DNA of 64,000 nt from an uncultured Amphritea sp. GTDB taxonomy: Bacteria > Pseudomonadota > Gammaproteobacteria > Pseudomonadales > Balneatricaceae. The stretch is from positions 115,134 to 179,133 of the forward strand of contig NZ_CAKZLP010000024.1 in the NCBI RefSeq assembly GCF_937127095.1. The letters run 5' to 3'. Under the pieces are notes generated by a model. It ran no database searches. It had not been told where the DNA came from and saw nothing but the letters and a program-made list of their open reading frames with translations. Positions 8,697-17,886 of this stretch are shown one piece after another (positions within the stretch are counted from its first letter, which is position 1; the number at the start of each line of letters is the position of its first letter). The position numbers were made by a program, and so were the translations under genes.

Positions 8697-9422
8697 CTAA
8701 AGGGTTGCCCGATGATCAGCGATCGCAGCAATCTGCGCCACACTTTCGGGAATATCACTCAGACAGGTGACCGAGCGGTCAGCCGGATCGCCCTCTGGCC
8801 ATACCCGGTTATCCAGATTCACCCAGATAGTCCACAAACCGGCATTCTGCGCGCCAACAATATCGTGGTGGGGGTTATCACCGATATGGATCACCTGTTC
8901 CGGCCGCAACCGTTGGCTGTGTAACATCTGTTCAAACATCAGCGGATGCGGTTTCTCTTTACCGACGCCATCGGCGTTGAGGGCAAAATCGAAGATATCA
9001 CCTAAGCCCACCCGATTCACATCGGCGTTACCATTACTCAGTGCACCAATCAGATAACCGGCCTGCTTCAGCTGTTCCAGCATCGCCCGGGCATGTTCAA
9101 ACAGCTCGACCTGATTGCGCGCTTCGATAAACACGTCGAACGCCTGTTGCGACAGCGCCACCGCCTGCTCATGGGGATAACCAGCCTCCTCCAGACCGAT
9201 CTCCAGCTGTTTCAGACGAATCTGGGTCACGCTGTGGCCGATCTCAGGAAAGGTTTGCAACGCGCGCTGTTTCAGGTGTTCAAAATCACTTAACTGAAAA
9301 CACTGCACAAACAGTTGCGCGTGCTCACTGAGCCAGTGATACAGCGTATTGTTGGCTTCGACAATCACCGGATCAACCGCCCAGAGGGTGTCATCCAGAT
9401 CGAAGGTTATACATTTAATCAT
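8697..9422 (-). CDS. yigB: HAD-family phosphatase YigB
   Basis: This is a haloacid-dehalogenase-type hydrolase of 241 residues. In E. coli, YigB is one of the phosphatases able to dephosphorylate 5-amino-6-(5-phosphoribitylamino)uracil in riboflavin synthesis. Motif I is FDLDDTLW (Asp8, Asp10), motif II GALSNGNAD, motif III with Lys in GKEKPHP, and motif IV HIGDNPHHDIVGAQNAG. The start at 9422 lies inside the end of xerC (8-base overlap) and gives the correct HAD N-terminus; a longer upstream extension is rejected. The xerC-yigB order is conserved in gammaproteobacteria, which supports the symbol. Confidence 0.88.
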   Translation of the reverse strand: MIKCITFDLDDTLWAVDPVIVEANNTLYHWLSEHAQLFVQCFQLSDFEHLKQRALQTFPEIGHSVTQIRLKQLEIGLEEAGYPHEQAVALSQQAFDVFIEARNQVELFEHARAMLEQLKQAGYLIGALSNGNADVNRVGLGDIFDFALNADGVGKEKPHPLMFEQMLHSQRLRPEQVIHIGDNPHHDIVGAQNAGLWTIWVNLDNRVWPEGDPADRSVTCLSDIPESVAQIAAIADHRATL

Positions 9423-10362
9423 CGTCTTTTTCGGCCTTGTTGTGCGACTGTTTATGGGCGCGGGGATGGGCTTTATCGTAAACATCCATCAGGTGCCTGA
9501 AATCAAGATGGGTGTAGATCTGGGTGGTGGAAATATCCGAGTGCCCTAACAGTTCCTGCACCGCGCGCAGATCACCACTGGACTCCAGCATATGGCTGGC
9601 AAAGGAGTGACGCAAGCGGTGCGGATACACCTTCCCCTGAGTATGTTGCATCTTTGCCCGACGGTCGACGCGTAACTGCACACTCCGGGAGCTGATACGG
9701 GTGCCCCGCTGACTGACAAACAGCGCCATCTCTTCCGGACGCGCCATGCTATCACGGAGATCGAGCCAGTGATCCAGCGCCTGCATCGCCTTGCGACCAA
9801 TCGGCAACAGGCGCTCTTTGGAGCCTTTACCCACCACCCGCAGGCTGGCTTCCTGCCAGTCGATACTGTGCAGATCCAGACTGACCAGTTCGGATAAACG
9901 CAGCCCGGAGGAGTAGATCAGTTCCAGAATCGCCTGATCACGACATTCCAGCGGATCGGTTTCACCCGCATCACTCTCCAGCAACTGGTTAAGCTGATCA
10001 ACATCGAGGGTCTGGGGTAACCGCCGTGGACTCTTCGGTGCCTGAATACCGAGGGCCGGGTTTTGCTTCACCAGCCCTTCCCGGTGCAGATATTTGTAGA
10101 AACTGCGGATCGCGGAGAGTAACCGCTGAATACTTTTGCCCCCCAGGCCTTCGCGGTGCACCCAGGCAACAAAGTTGCGGATATGCTTTGCTTCGATCCG
10201 CGCCCAGTCTACTTTGCCATCGGGAAACAGGGTGCTGTGTTGCAGGTAGTCCTGCAGTCGGCCAAGATCGCGCCGGTAGTTACTGAGGGTATGACGGGAA
10301 TACTGCCGTTCGCTGCTCAGATAGGTATAGAACCCATCCAGAGCAGCGTTGCCAGAGTTCAT
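9415..10362 (-). CDS. xerC: Tyrosine recombinase XerC
   Basis: XerC, with XerD, resolves chromosome dimers at dif. The protein is 315 residues. The N-terminal SAM-like domain (FYTYLSSERQYSRHTLSNYRRDL) occupies about residues 10-95, and the catalytic domain follows. Catalytic residues are visible in SSGLRLSEL (Arg), HRLRHSFASHML (His and Arg), LLGHSDISTTQIYTH (His and nucleophile Tyr). The context dapF-yigA-xerC-yigB marks it as the housekeeping recombinase rather than a phage integrase. The 3' end overlaps yigB. Confidence 0.96.
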   Translation of the reverse strand: MNSGNAALDGFYTYLSSERQYSRHTLSNYRRDLGRLQDYLQHSTLFPDGKVDWARIEAKHIRNFVAWVHREGLGGKSIQRLLSAIRSFYKYLHREGLVKQNPALGIQAPKSPRRLPQTLDVDQLNQLLESDAGETDPLECRDQAILELIYSSGLRLSELVSLDLHSIDWQEASLRVVGKGSKERLLPIGRKAMQALDHWLDLRDSMARPEEMALFVSQRGTRISSRSVQLRVDRRAKMQHTQGKVYPHRLRHSFASHMLESSGDLRAVQELLGHSDISTTQIYTHLDFRHLMDVYDKAHPRAHKQSHNKAEKDDD

Positions 10363-10381
10363 ATTAGAAAAAGCTCATCAA

Positions 10382-11083
10382 TCAGGCCTTGCGATCCTGC
10401 AACAGCGGCGACACCACCCGGCTGAGAACCTGACCGATATAATCGAGGAACAGGGTGCCCTGATTGCTCTGAAAGTAACTTGCATCAAAGCTACCAATCG
10501 CCAGTAATCCGAGGGTTTCACCTTTTACCAATGGCACCGCAGCAGCGGATTTCACCTTAAACGCCTGATCGCGGAACATGAACTGATTTTGCAGCTCGGT
10601 CAGATTACCGCAGCGGGTCTGGGACTGATCCACCAACGCATCGATTGCCGCAGCGTCACCCCGTGGCAGCAGACGCAGATTACTCAGGTCTTCCCGCTGA
10701 TCACTGAACAGCACCAGCGCAGTGGTATCACTGTTAAAGTCCTGACACAGACTCTCATCAATCGCCACCGCCACATCATCGAGGGTTTCTGCATCCATCA
10801 GCGCCAGAACCATCTTCTTGGTTTTGCTGAACTGGATATCATTTTCCCGGGCAACGCCGATCATGTCGCCAAGGTAGTCGTGTAGCTCTCTGTTTTTCTG
10901 ACGTAACAGGCTGGTCTGACGCTCCACCAGCGACACGGTATCGCCGCGCTGATGGGGGACGTAGAGCTTCTCCAGCAGATACTCATTGCCGCTAAAGAAA
11001 TCCGGATGCTCTAGCAGATATTCAGCCACCTGCTCGGGGCTGATAGCAGCCTGCAGCATCTCTGTTGACGTGTTATCACTCAT
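10382..11083 (-). CDS. yigA: DUF484 protein (YigA-like, GAF-like fold)
   Basis: This is a 233-residue cytosolic protein of the DUF484 family. The N-terminus ([26 protein letters not shown]) and the following helix with [21 protein letters not shown], a likely coiled coil, are typical. The C-terminal half is GAF-like, ending in [29 protein letters not shown]. Function is unknown; the gene is nearly always between dapF and xerC. Its ATG overlaps the dapF stop (ATGA), which implies translational coupling. Confidence 0.9.
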   Translation of the reverse strand: MSDNTSTEMLQAAISPEQVAEYLLEHPDFFSGNEYLLEKLYVPHQRGDTVSLVERQTSLLRQKNRELHDYLGDMIGVARENDIQFSKTKKMVLALMDAETLDDVAVAIDESLCQDFNSDTTALVLFSDQREDLSNLRLLPRGDAAAIDALVDQSQTRCGNLTELQNQFMFRDQAFKVKSAAAVPLVKGETLGLLAIGSFDASYFQSNQGTLFLDYIGQVLSRVVSPLLQDRKA

Positions 11084-11910
11084 ATAAAAATCTGCCCTTC
11101 ATACACAGTGGTTGCCGGTCCGGTCATAATCAGCGGCTCACCTTCGCCGGGCCACTCAATCACGAGAGAGCCACCGGGCAGGTGCACCGTTACTTTATCG
11201 TCGAGCAGACCACGCAGACGTCCAGCGACCACCGCAGCACAGGCTCCGGTACCGCACGCCATGGTCTCTCCCGCGCCCCGCTCATAGACACGCAGACGAA
11301 TCTCCGCGCCGCTGATTACTTCCATAAATCCAATATTCGCTTTCGCCGGGAACTTAGCGTGTGATTCCAATGCGGGCCCCCAGGTTTCAACCGGCGCAGT
11401 GTCAACCGCATCAACCACTAACACACCATGGGGGTTGCCCATCGACACCGCGCTAATCTGCACGGTCTGTCCACCAACCTCTATCGGATAGGTAGCGGCC
11501 TGGTGATCTGCACTAAACGGAATATGCTGAGGTTCCAGTACGGGCACTCCCATATCCACCACCACCTGCTTATCTTCGGTAATGGTCAGATAGATCGGCC
11601 CTTTCTGGGTTTCTACCGCCACGGTTTCTTTAGCGGTCAGCCGCTTATCGCGAACAAATTTAGCAAAACACCGGGCGCCATTGCCGCAATGTTCCACCTC
11701 ACTGCCATCCGCATTGAAGATCCGGTAACGGAAGTCCATCTCTGGATTAGTGGGCGGTTCGACAATCAACATCTGATCAAAACCCACACCAAAATTACGA
11801 TCGGCCAGACGCGCCACTATCGCAGAGTTGATCTTCACTTTCTGGGTAACGGTATCCAGCACCAGAAAGTCATTGCCAAGGCCATGCATTTTTGTAAATC
11901 GAACTAACAT
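11080..11910 (-). CDS. dapF: Diaminopimelate epimerase
   Basis: DapF interconverts LL- and meso-diaminopimelate for lysine and peptidoglycan. The 276-residue protein has the two-domain epimerase fold, and both active-site cysteines are present: Cys75 in EHCGNGARC and Cys219 in [17 protein letters not shown] at the N-terminus is the family signature. The start at 11910 is preferred over an ATG at 11916 because AAGAG lies 6 bases upstream of the former and abuts the latter. It follows lysA in the same direction after a 119-base gap and overlaps the DUF484 gene by 4 bases. Confidence 0.95.
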   Translation of the reverse strand: MLVRFTKMHGLGNDFLVLDTVTQKVKINSAIVARLADRNFGVGFDQMLIVEPPTNPEMDFRYRIFNADGSEVEHCGNGARCFAKFVRDKRLTAKETVAVETQKGPIYLTITEDKQVVVDMGVPVLEPQHIPFSADHQAATYPIEVGGQTVQISAVSMGNPHGVLVVDAVDTAPVETWGPALESHAKFPAKANIGFMEVISGAEIRLRVYERGAGETMACGTGACAAVVAGRLRGLLDDKVTVHLPGGSLVIEWPGEGEPLIMTGPATTVYEGQIFI

Positions 11911-12029
11911 AGTCATCTCTTAAGGCGCACTGTTCGGACAGTGTGTTGCCTTCTCTGTCGGGCTTATTCGCAACGCGTATTCAGCAGATCATATAAATGA
12001 ATTCACTCACATGATCTTAGCGTCCGCTT

Positions 12030-13280
12030 TTAGCCCGGTAAAACGGTTTCACCACGCAGCTGGTCAACAATCGTTTCGCGCTTGCGGATCAGGTGCACCT
12101 GGTTATCATCCACCATCACTTCCGCTGCCCGGTTACGGGTATTGTAATTAGAACTCATGCCAAACCCATAAGCCCCGGCAGAACAGACAGCCAGCAGATC
12201 ACCCGCTTCAATGTTCAGCTCCCGGTCTTTACCCAGAAAGTCACTTGATTCGCATACCGGCCCCACCAGATCAAAGCGACGAGCTTCACCCTCTGCACGC
12301 ATCTCTGCCGGAATAATCTCCATATAAGCACTATATAGCGCCGGGCGGATAAGGTCATTCATCGCGGCATCGATGATGGCGAAGTTTTTATGCTCAGTGC
12401 ACTTCAGGAACTCCACTTTAGTGATCAGAATTCCCGCATTGGCAGCGATAGAGCGACCCGGTTCAAAGATCAGTTTCAACGGCCGTGCGCCCAACTTTTC
12501 AATGACAGCAGCGATATATTCCTGTGGCGTTGGCGGCACCTCATCGGTATAACACACACCCAGACCACCACCCAGATCCAGATGCTTGATGGTGATACCC
12601 TGCTCTGCCAGTGTATCAATCAACAGCAACAACCGGTCCAGCGCATCCAGAAACGGCGCAATCTCCGTCAGCTGTGAACCGATATGACAATCCACGCCCT
12701 GCACATCAAGATGACTCAGGCTGTGGGCATAGGTATAGATACGCACCGCATCGTCAATGGCAACACCGAACTTATTATCCTTCAGCCCGGTGGAGATATA
12801 GGGATGCGTACCGGCATCGACATCGGGATTCACCCGCAGGGAGATCGCCGCAACCTTATCCAGCTCAGACGCCACTTTATTAAGCCGGTCCAGCTCCGCT
12901 TCAGACTCAATATTGAAGCAGTGGATTCCCAGCTCCAGCGCGCGACGCATCTCATCTTCACGCTTAGCCACGCCGGAAAAAACCACTTTAGCCGGGTCGC
13001 CACCCGCTTTAATCACCCGCTCCAGTTCACCCAGGGAGACAATATCGAAGCCTGCACCCAAACGCGCCAGCACATTGAGTACGCCGATATTGGAGTTCGC
13101 TTTCACTGCGTAGCATACGAGTGAATCGCGCCCTTCCAGCGCCTGAGCATAGTCGAGATAGGCTCGCTCCAGGGCATCACGGGAGTAGATATAGGTGGGT
13201 GTGCCATAGTCTGCGGCAATCCGGCTGACCGGCACTTCTTCGGCACAAAGACGGCCGTTGAGATATTGAAAATTATCCAT
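12030..13280 (-). CDS. lysA: Diaminopimelate decarboxylase
   Basis: LysA decarboxylates meso-diaminopimelate to L-lysine using pyridoxal phosphate. At 416 residues it is a fold-type III enzyme. The cofactor lysine is Lys60 in CYAVKANSNI, the barrel continues with HCFNIESEAEL and RVNPDVDAGTHPYISTG, the phosphate-binding loop is HLDLGGGLGV, EPGRSIAANAG binds substrate, and the C-terminal CESSDFLG carries the active-site Cys. It is placed between lptM and dapF, so lysine and DAP functions are linked in one transcription unit. Confidence 0.96.
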   Translation of the reverse strand: MDNFQYLNGRLCAEEVPVSRIAADYGTPTYIYSRDALERAYLDYAQALEGRDSLVCYAVKANSNIGVLNVLARLGAGFDIVSLGELERVIKAGGDPAKVVFSGVAKREDEMRRALELGIHCFNIESEAELDRLNKVASELDKVAAISLRVNPDVDAGTHPYISTGLKDNKFGVAIDDAVRIYTYAHSLSHLDVQGVDCHIGSQLTEIAPFLDALDRLLLLIDTLAEQGITIKHLDLGGGLGVCYTDEVPPTPQEYIAAVIEKLGARPLKLIFEPGRSIAANAGILITKVEFLKCTEHKNFAIIDAAMNDLIRPALYSAYMEIIPAEMRAEGEARRFDLVGPVCESSDFLGKDRELNIEAGDLLAVCSAGAYGFGMSSNYNTRNRAAEVMVDDNQVHLIRKRETIVDQLRGETVLPG

Positions 13281-13367
13281 TGTCTTCTGTCTGTATTAAA
13301 TAGGGTGACTGCTCAGGAGTGCTGAGCCTGTTATTTCCGCCGTTTCAAAGCGGCTGGGCAATTGAGA

Positions 13368-13496
13368 CTATTGCTGCGTCTGTTTTGGCGCATCATCAGG
13401 CAGGTATAGCTTACCTTTCTGACCACAACCACTGATTAACAGAGCACTGAAAAAAATGGCAATCCAACAGGCTTTCACGGTGTTTATTCCTGACAT
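13368..13496 (-). CDS. lptM: LPS assembly lipoprotein LptM (YifL)
   Basis: This is a 42-residue lipoprotein. It has a signal peptide, the lipobox ISGC with the modified cysteine at residue 24, then GQKGKLYLPDD, the conserved start of the mature peptide of LptM. In E. coli LptM helps the LptD/LptE translocon assemble by promoting correct LptD disulfides. A strong GGAGG lies 9 bases before the ATG. An internal GTG seven codons later is an alternative start. The position between cyaY (divergent) and lysA-dapF matches the conserved cyaY-lptM-dapF neighbourhood and confirms the call despite the small size. Confidence 0.88.
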   Translation of the reverse strand: MSGINTVKACWIAIFFSALLISGCGQKGKLYLPDDAPKQTQQ

Positions 13497-13599
13497 TAAA
13501 TTAATCCTCCGATTATACAGCGCCGTTGCCATGATGAGTACCTGAACGAACTGCTATATACTCTGTCCTACTAATAATTTTCCGCCTGTGAGTATGACA

Positions 13600-13917
13600 A
13601 TGAACGAATCTGAATTTAACCAGAAGGTTGATGACACCCTGGAACGCGTTGAAGAGGTTTTGGATGAGGCGGAAACCGATCTCGACTTTATGAACAACGG
13701 CGGTGTTCTGACGGTGATCTGTGAGAATAAAACCCAGGTAATCTTCACCCGTCAGACACCGGTTAAACAGCTTTGGCTGGCGGCGCGTAGCGGCGGTTTT
13801 CACTTTGATTTCAATGGTAAAACCTGGGTGCGAGACAGCGATGGTACTGAGCTGAATGCTGTGCTGAGCGGTATCTTCGCTGAACAGGCTGGCGAACAGT
13901 TCAGCTTTGATCTGTAA
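13600..13917 (+). CDS. cyaY: Frataxin homologue CyaY
   Basis: CyaY is an acidic iron-binding protein that regulates IscS-dependent iron-sulfur cluster assembly. The 105-residue product starts MNESEF, and residues 10-35 form an acidic helix. The family strands follow: FMNNGGVLTVICENKTQVIFTRQ, then PVKQLWLAARSGGFHF and GKTWVRDSDG. The start at 13600 matches the E. coli protein and has GTGAG 7 bases upstream; 13594 (two codons longer) is possible. It is transcribed away from lptM, sharing a short promoter gap of about 100 bases. Confidence 0.93.
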   Translation: MNESEFNQKVDDTLERVEEVLDEAETDLDFMNNGGVLTVICENKTQVIFTRQTPVKQLWLAARSGGFHFDFNGKTWVRDSDGTELNAVLSGIFAEQAGEQFSFDL

Positions 13918-13927
13918 GGATAAAACG

Positions 13928-14488
13928 ATGTCATTTGAAAACGCACTGCAACGCCATATGCAAACCTTTAACCGTCTGCCAGAAATTCAGGCCGATGTTG
14001 AGCAACTGGCAGAGCAGATCTCAACAACTTTTGCTGCCGGTGGCAAGTTGCTGTTTCTCGGTAACGGCGGCAGTGCCGCAGACAGCCAGCATCTGGCCGC
14101 TGAGTTTGTCGTGCGTTACAAAGCGGAACGACGCGCCCTGCCAGCCATTGCGCTGACCGTCGACAGCTCAATCCTTACAGCCCATTCCAACGACTATAGT
14201 TTTGATTCTGTGTTTACCCGGCAGATTGAAGCACTGTGCCGCCCTGAAGACCTGGTGATTGGCCTCTCGACCTCGGGTAACAGCAACAACGTGATCAACG
14301 CCATTGAGGCCGCACAACAGATTGGAGCGACCTGCTGGGCCTGGACCGGGGAGAGTGGCGGCAGGTTAGAGTCGATAGCAGATCACCTGATAAAAGCCCC
14401 GAGTACCGAGACCGCAAGGGTTCAGGAAGCGCATATATTTATCGGCCACTGGCTCTGTGAAGAGATGGACCGGCAGCTAAGCTCTTAA
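13928..14488 (+). CDS. gmhA: Sedoheptulose-7-phosphate isomerase (SIS domain, GmhA)
   Basis: GmhA converts sedoheptulose 7-phosphate to D-glycero-D-manno-heptose 7-phosphate, the first step of LPS heptose synthesis. The 186-residue SIS-domain protein contains LLFLGNGGSAADSQHLAAEFVVRY, then STSGNSNNVINAIEAA (phosphate loop) and ETARVQEAHIFIGHWLCEEMD at the end. The related initiator protein DiaA has the same fold and could be confused with it. The GmhA call is favoured because hldE, waaA and waaC lie in this window. AAGGA stands 8 bases before the ATG, and the gene follows cyaY by 10 bases. Confidence 0.85.
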   Translation: MSFENALQRHMQTFNRLPEIQADVEQLAEQISTTFAAGGKLLFLGNGGSAADSQHLAAEFVVRYKAERRALPAIALTVDSSILTAHSNDYSFDSVFTRQIEALCRPEDLVIGLSTSGNSNNVINAIEAAQQIGATCWAWTGESGGRLESIADHLIKAPSTETARVQEAHIFIGHWLCEEMDRQLSS

Positions 14489-14519
14489 TAGCCAGGTTCT
14501 TAATTGATAAGTTCTGGGA

Positions 14520-15791
14520 TTACTCAAGACCGGCCAGCTGCTTCACCAGTGCCAACTGCTGATTCAGCGCACCACGGTTAGACTCGATACAGGTTCGCCC
14601 GCGGATACCCATCGCCCGGGCGTGCTCGGGATGATCCAGCAGCTCGGCGATCACCTGTTGCAACTCTTCAGCGCCAGCGACCACCTGCAACGCCAGCTCC
14701 TGCTCCATGGTGCTAACAATCTGATGAAAGTTATACACATACGGCCCCATCAACACCGGCTTACCTAACACGGCGGGCTCCAGTGGGTTATGCCCGCCAC
14801 GTTCGATCAGACTGCCGCCAACAAAGGCAATATCCGCAGCGCTGTAAAGTGTCATCAGTTCCCCCATAGTATCCCCCAGATAGACTTCACAATCCGCCGC
14901 TGGCAGGGGTGACAGACTACGTCGGCAGGTACGAAAACCCGCTTTGACACTCTGATCATAGATCGTAGAGAAGCGCTCCGGATGACGGGGTACCAGAATC
15001 AACAACAGCTTGTGATAGCGGGACTTCAGATTGCGATACACCTCAAGCAACTGCAACTCTTCGTTATCGTGGGTGCTGGCACCGATAATCACCGGACGCT
15101 CAATACCCCAGGCAACACGCAGCTTAGCAGCCTCTGTGGCAACCCCCTCGGGCGCGGCAATATCAAACTTGATGCTGCCGGTCACCTGCAGTGTATCCAG
15201 CGCAAGTCCCAACGAAATAAAACGCTCACCATCCTCCCGGTTTTGCACGGCGATACGGGTAACTTCGCTCAACATCGGCCGGGTCAGCCAGCGAAATCGC
15301 TGATAACCGGCGGCCGAACGGGCCGACAGGCGAGCGTTGGTCACCAGCACAGGCACCCCGCGTTTCGCACAGCTGTGGATAAGATTAGGCCAGAGCTCAG
15401 TTTCGACGATCACGCAGCTGCGCGGCCGGATACGCCGGTGAAAGCGGGCCAGTGCACAGGGAAGATCATAGGAACAATAGGCATGCCCGACCCGATCACC
15501 AAAGTGGGTCTGCACCCGGGCACTGCCGGTAGGAGTCATACTGGTGATAAACACGGGGATCTGCGGATGTTCCGCCAGCAGTTTTTCCACCAGCGGAATG
15601 ATAGCCATGGTTTCACCAAAGGAAACCGCATGAATCCAGATCGGTCGCTCACCACTTAACCGGCGCACAAAACCAAAGCGCTCGCCCCAGCGAAGCAGAT
15701 ATTCAGGGCTCTGACGTCCGCGCATCCAGAGCTTCAGCAATATCAGCGGTGTCAGACAGTAAAACAGCAGCGAATAGAGCAATCGGGCCAT
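14520..15791 (-). CDS. waaA: Kdo transferase WaaA (KdtA)
   Basis: WaaA transfers Kdo from CMP-Kdo to the lipid A precursor on the cytosolic face of the inner membrane. The 423-residue product begins with a membrane anchor (MARLLYSLLFYCLTPLILL). It continues with a GT-B N-domain (IWIHAVSFGETMAIIPLVE, VIVETELWPNLI, NARLSARSAAGY) and a C-domain (IIGASTHDNEE, FVGGSLIERGGHNPLEPA). The start at 15791 gives the E. coli length; a start 34 codons upstream is rejected. It is convergent with gmhA and divergent from the FAD oxidoreductase gene. Confidence 0.94.
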   Translation of the reverse strand: MARLLYSLLFYCLTPLILLKLWMRGRQSPEYLLRWGERFGFVRRLSGERPIWIHAVSFGETMAIIPLVEKLLAEHPQIPVFITSMTPTGSARVQTHFGDRVGHAYCSYDLPCALARFHRRIRPRSCVIVETELWPNLIHSCAKRGVPVLVTNARLSARSAAGYQRFRWLTRPMLSEVTRIAVQNREDGERFISLGLALDTLQVTGSIKFDIAAPEGVATEAAKLRVAWGIERPVIIGASTHDNEELQLLEVYRNLKSRYHKLLLILVPRHPERFSTIYDQSVKAGFRTCRRSLSPLPAADCEVYLGDTMGELMTLYSAADIAFVGGSLIERGGHNPLEPAVLGKPVLMGPYVYNFHQIVSTMEQELALQVVAGAEELQQVIAELLDHPEHARAMGIRGRTCIESNRGALNQQLALVKQLAGLE

Positions 15792-15887
15792 GGGGATAAA
15801 CGAATTCCATTCAGAAAACATCAGTTTACCATTATCAGCCTGCGATACCGAAGGTATAATAAGCGCAGTTAACCGGCAGGGTGATTC

Positions 15888-17072
15888 ATGCAAACGATAA
15901 AGACAGATCTGGTTATTCTTGGAGGCGGTATCGCAGGTCTGTGGCTGCTTAACCGGGCGCTACAACAGGGGTATGACGCCTTACTGCTGGAAACCGGCGA
16001 TCTCGGCGGTGCGCAATCAGTGCGTTCCCAAGGGATCATCCACGGCGGCACCAAGTATGCGCTGAACGGTGTCCTGACGCAGGCGTCCAGCAGTATTGCG
16101 GATATGCCATCGCGCTGGCGTGCCTGTCTTGACGGCACCGGTGAGCTGGACCTGAGCAGCGCAAAGATTCTCTCTGATGCCCACTATATGTGGTCTAAAG
16201 CGTCGCTAGGGTCAAAAATGACCAGTTTTTTCGCCAGCAAAGCACTGAAAGGACGGGTTGAAAGTGTCACTGCAGAGCAGCGCCCGAAAGCGTTCAATCA
16301 TCCACACTTTCGCGGCAATCTTTATAAGCTGAATGAGATTGTGCTGGATGTTCCAACGGTGATTGACGCACTGGCCACCCCCCATCTGCAGCGAATCTGC
16401 AAAGTCGACGCCGGTGATATTCAGTTTGTCATCGAAAACGGGCACGTCGCGGCAGTGCAACTCCCTCAGATACGCATCGTAGCGCAGCGCTACATCACCA
16501 CCGCCGGAGAAGGCTCAGAAGCGCTGTTGCAACAGCTGAATATTCAACAGCCGCAGATGCAGCGCAGACCCCTGCATATGGTGATGGTTCGTCACCGTTC
16601 AGACCTGCCAACCTTTGCCCACTGCATCAGCAGCGGCAGTAAGCCAGTGGTCACTATCACCACACACCCTGCCAGCAATGGCGAACATGTCTGGTACTTA
16701 GGGGGCGACCTGGCCGAAACAGGCGTCAATCTGAGTTCGGAGCAACAGATCAGCAAAGCTGAAAAGCTGATCGCTGAGCTACTCCCCTGGGTCGAACTGG
16801 AAGATGCCCGCTGGGCCAGCTTTCATATTAACCGCGCTGAACCAAAACAATCATCGCTCACCCGCCCGGACTCAGCCTTTGCTCAGGCGGCGGGAAACTG
16901 CATTATCAGCTGGCCGACGAAACTGGCGTTGGCACCCGACCTCGCCGATCAGATTCTCGCCCTGCTGAGTGAACAAAATATCACCCCGATGAACATCGCT
17001 GATGCGGACCTGACCGCTAATCTGCCCCGTCCGGCAATTGCGGAACCGGTATGGGAGACGATGTTTTGCTAA
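15888..17072 (+). CDS. FAD-dependent oxidoreductase (DAO family)
   Basis: This is a 394-residue flavoprotein with the dinucleotide-binding loop ILGGGIAGLWLLNRA at residues 10-24. A DAO/glycerol-3-phosphate-dehydrogenase-like segment follows (SVRSQGIIHGGTKYAL). The substrate is unknown. Late in the protein come TRPDSAF and ISWPTKLALAPDLADQIL, resembling the capping C-terminal region of amine or hydroxyacid dehydrogenases. No signal peptide is evident. It overlaps the next gene, an aldo/keto reductase, by 22 bases, so both are translated from one message. The start at 15888 is 96 bases from the divergent waaA start. Confidence 0.75.
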   Translation: MQTIKTDLVILGGGIAGLWLLNRALQQGYDALLLETGDLGGAQSVRSQGIIHGGTKYALNGVLTQASSSIADMPSRWRACLDGTGELDLSSAKILSDAHYMWSKASLGSKMTSFFASKALKGRVESVTAEQRPKAFNHPHFRGNLYKLNEIVLDVPTVIDALATPHLQRICKVDAGDIQFVIENGHVAAVQLPQIRIVAQRYITTAGEGSEALLQQLNIQQPQMQRRPLHMVMVRHRSDLPTFAHCISSGSKPVVTITTHPASNGEHVWYLGGDLAETGVNLSSEQQISKAEKLIAELLPWVELEDARWASFHINRAEPKQSSLTRPDSAFAQAAGNCIISWPTKLALAPDLADQILALLSEQNITPMNIADADLTANLPRPAIAEPVWETMFC

Positions 17073-17878
17073 CGCTCAGGCCTATTGCTGGCACGGACCT
17101 GATGGTTAGTCCGATAGGGCTTGGCACCGTTAAGCTCGGGCGGGATAAAGGGGTAAAATATCCTGATAGTTTCACTATTCCGGATGATAAGCAGGCAGCC
17201 CAGTTGCTCGATCTCAGCCGGGATCTGGGTATCAATCTGCTGGATACCGCGCCTGCTTACGGTAATAGCGAAGCACGACTGGGGCCGCTACTGCACAATC
17301 AGCGCAATCACTGGCTGATCTGCAGCAAGGTCGGGGAAGAGTTTGATAGCCAGACAGGGCAATCACATTTTAACTTTACCCCGGAACATGTCCGCATGAG
17401 CGTCGAACGCAGTCTGAAACGGCTGAAAACCGATGTTATCGATATTCTGCTGGTGCATTCTGACGGTAATGATCTCGAGGTTATCAATCACTATGGCATT
17501 CTGGAGCAGTTGGAACAGCTAAAAGCTGAAGGCAAAATTCGCGCCGGGGGGATGTCGACTAAGACAGTCGAAGGCGGTATCGAAACCCTGAAACGCTCCG
17601 ACATTGCTATGGTCACCTACAACCTGAGTTATCAGGACGAACTGGCGGTGCTTGATTATGCACTGGCACACCACAAAGGCATTTTGATCAAGAAAGCACT
17701 GGCTTCGGGACATATCGCCCAGGGTGTCGATACCGATCCGGTCCGCGCCAGTTTCGATCTGGTACTTGGCCATCACGGGGTCAGCAGTGCCATTATTGGC
17801 ACTATCAATCCAGACCATCTGCGCGCCAATGTTAAAGCGGTGATAGCAAGCCTGAACCAAAGCCAGTCGAAGCGTTAA
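17051..17878 (+). CDS. Aldo/keto reductase
   Basis: This is a 275-residue NADPH-type (beta/alpha)8 aldo/keto reductase. The tetrad is visible as Asp and Tyr in NLLDTAPAYGNSEARLGPLL, Lys in WLICSKVGEEFD and His in DILLVHSDGND. A nucleotide-binding segment near the end, SSAIIGTINPDHLRANV, is the usual phosphate clamp. Physiological substrate is unknown. It is translationally coupled to the upstream FAD oxidoreductase (22-base overlap), which suggests a two-step redox conversion of the same metabolite. It ends 8 bases from the convergent hldE gene. Confidence 0.85.
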   Translation: MGDDVLLTLRPIAGTDLMVSPIGLGTVKLGRDKGVKYPDSFTIPDDKQAAQLLDLSRDLGINLLDTAPAYGNSEARLGPLLHNQRNHWLICSKVGEEFDSQTGQSHFNFTPEHVRMSVERSLKRLKTDVIDILLVHSDGNDLEVINHYGILEQLEQLKAEGKIRAGGMSTKTVEGGIETLKRSDIAMVTYNLSYQDELAVLDYALAHHKGILIKKALASGHIAQGVDTDPVRASFDLVLGHHGVSSAIIGTINPDHLRANVKAVIASLNQSQSKR

Positions 17879-17886
17879 TTTAAAAC

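Noticed and set aside
9415..10362. Phage integrase
   Set aside because: It is the housekeeping xerC: it sits in the conserved dapF-yigA-xerC-yigB operon and has no attachment site or phage genes nearby.
13928..14488. DiaA replication factor
   Set aside because: The SIS fold allows it, but the heptose-pathway context and the C-terminal ETARVQEAHIFIGH segment fit GmhA better. DiaA cannot be fully excluded.
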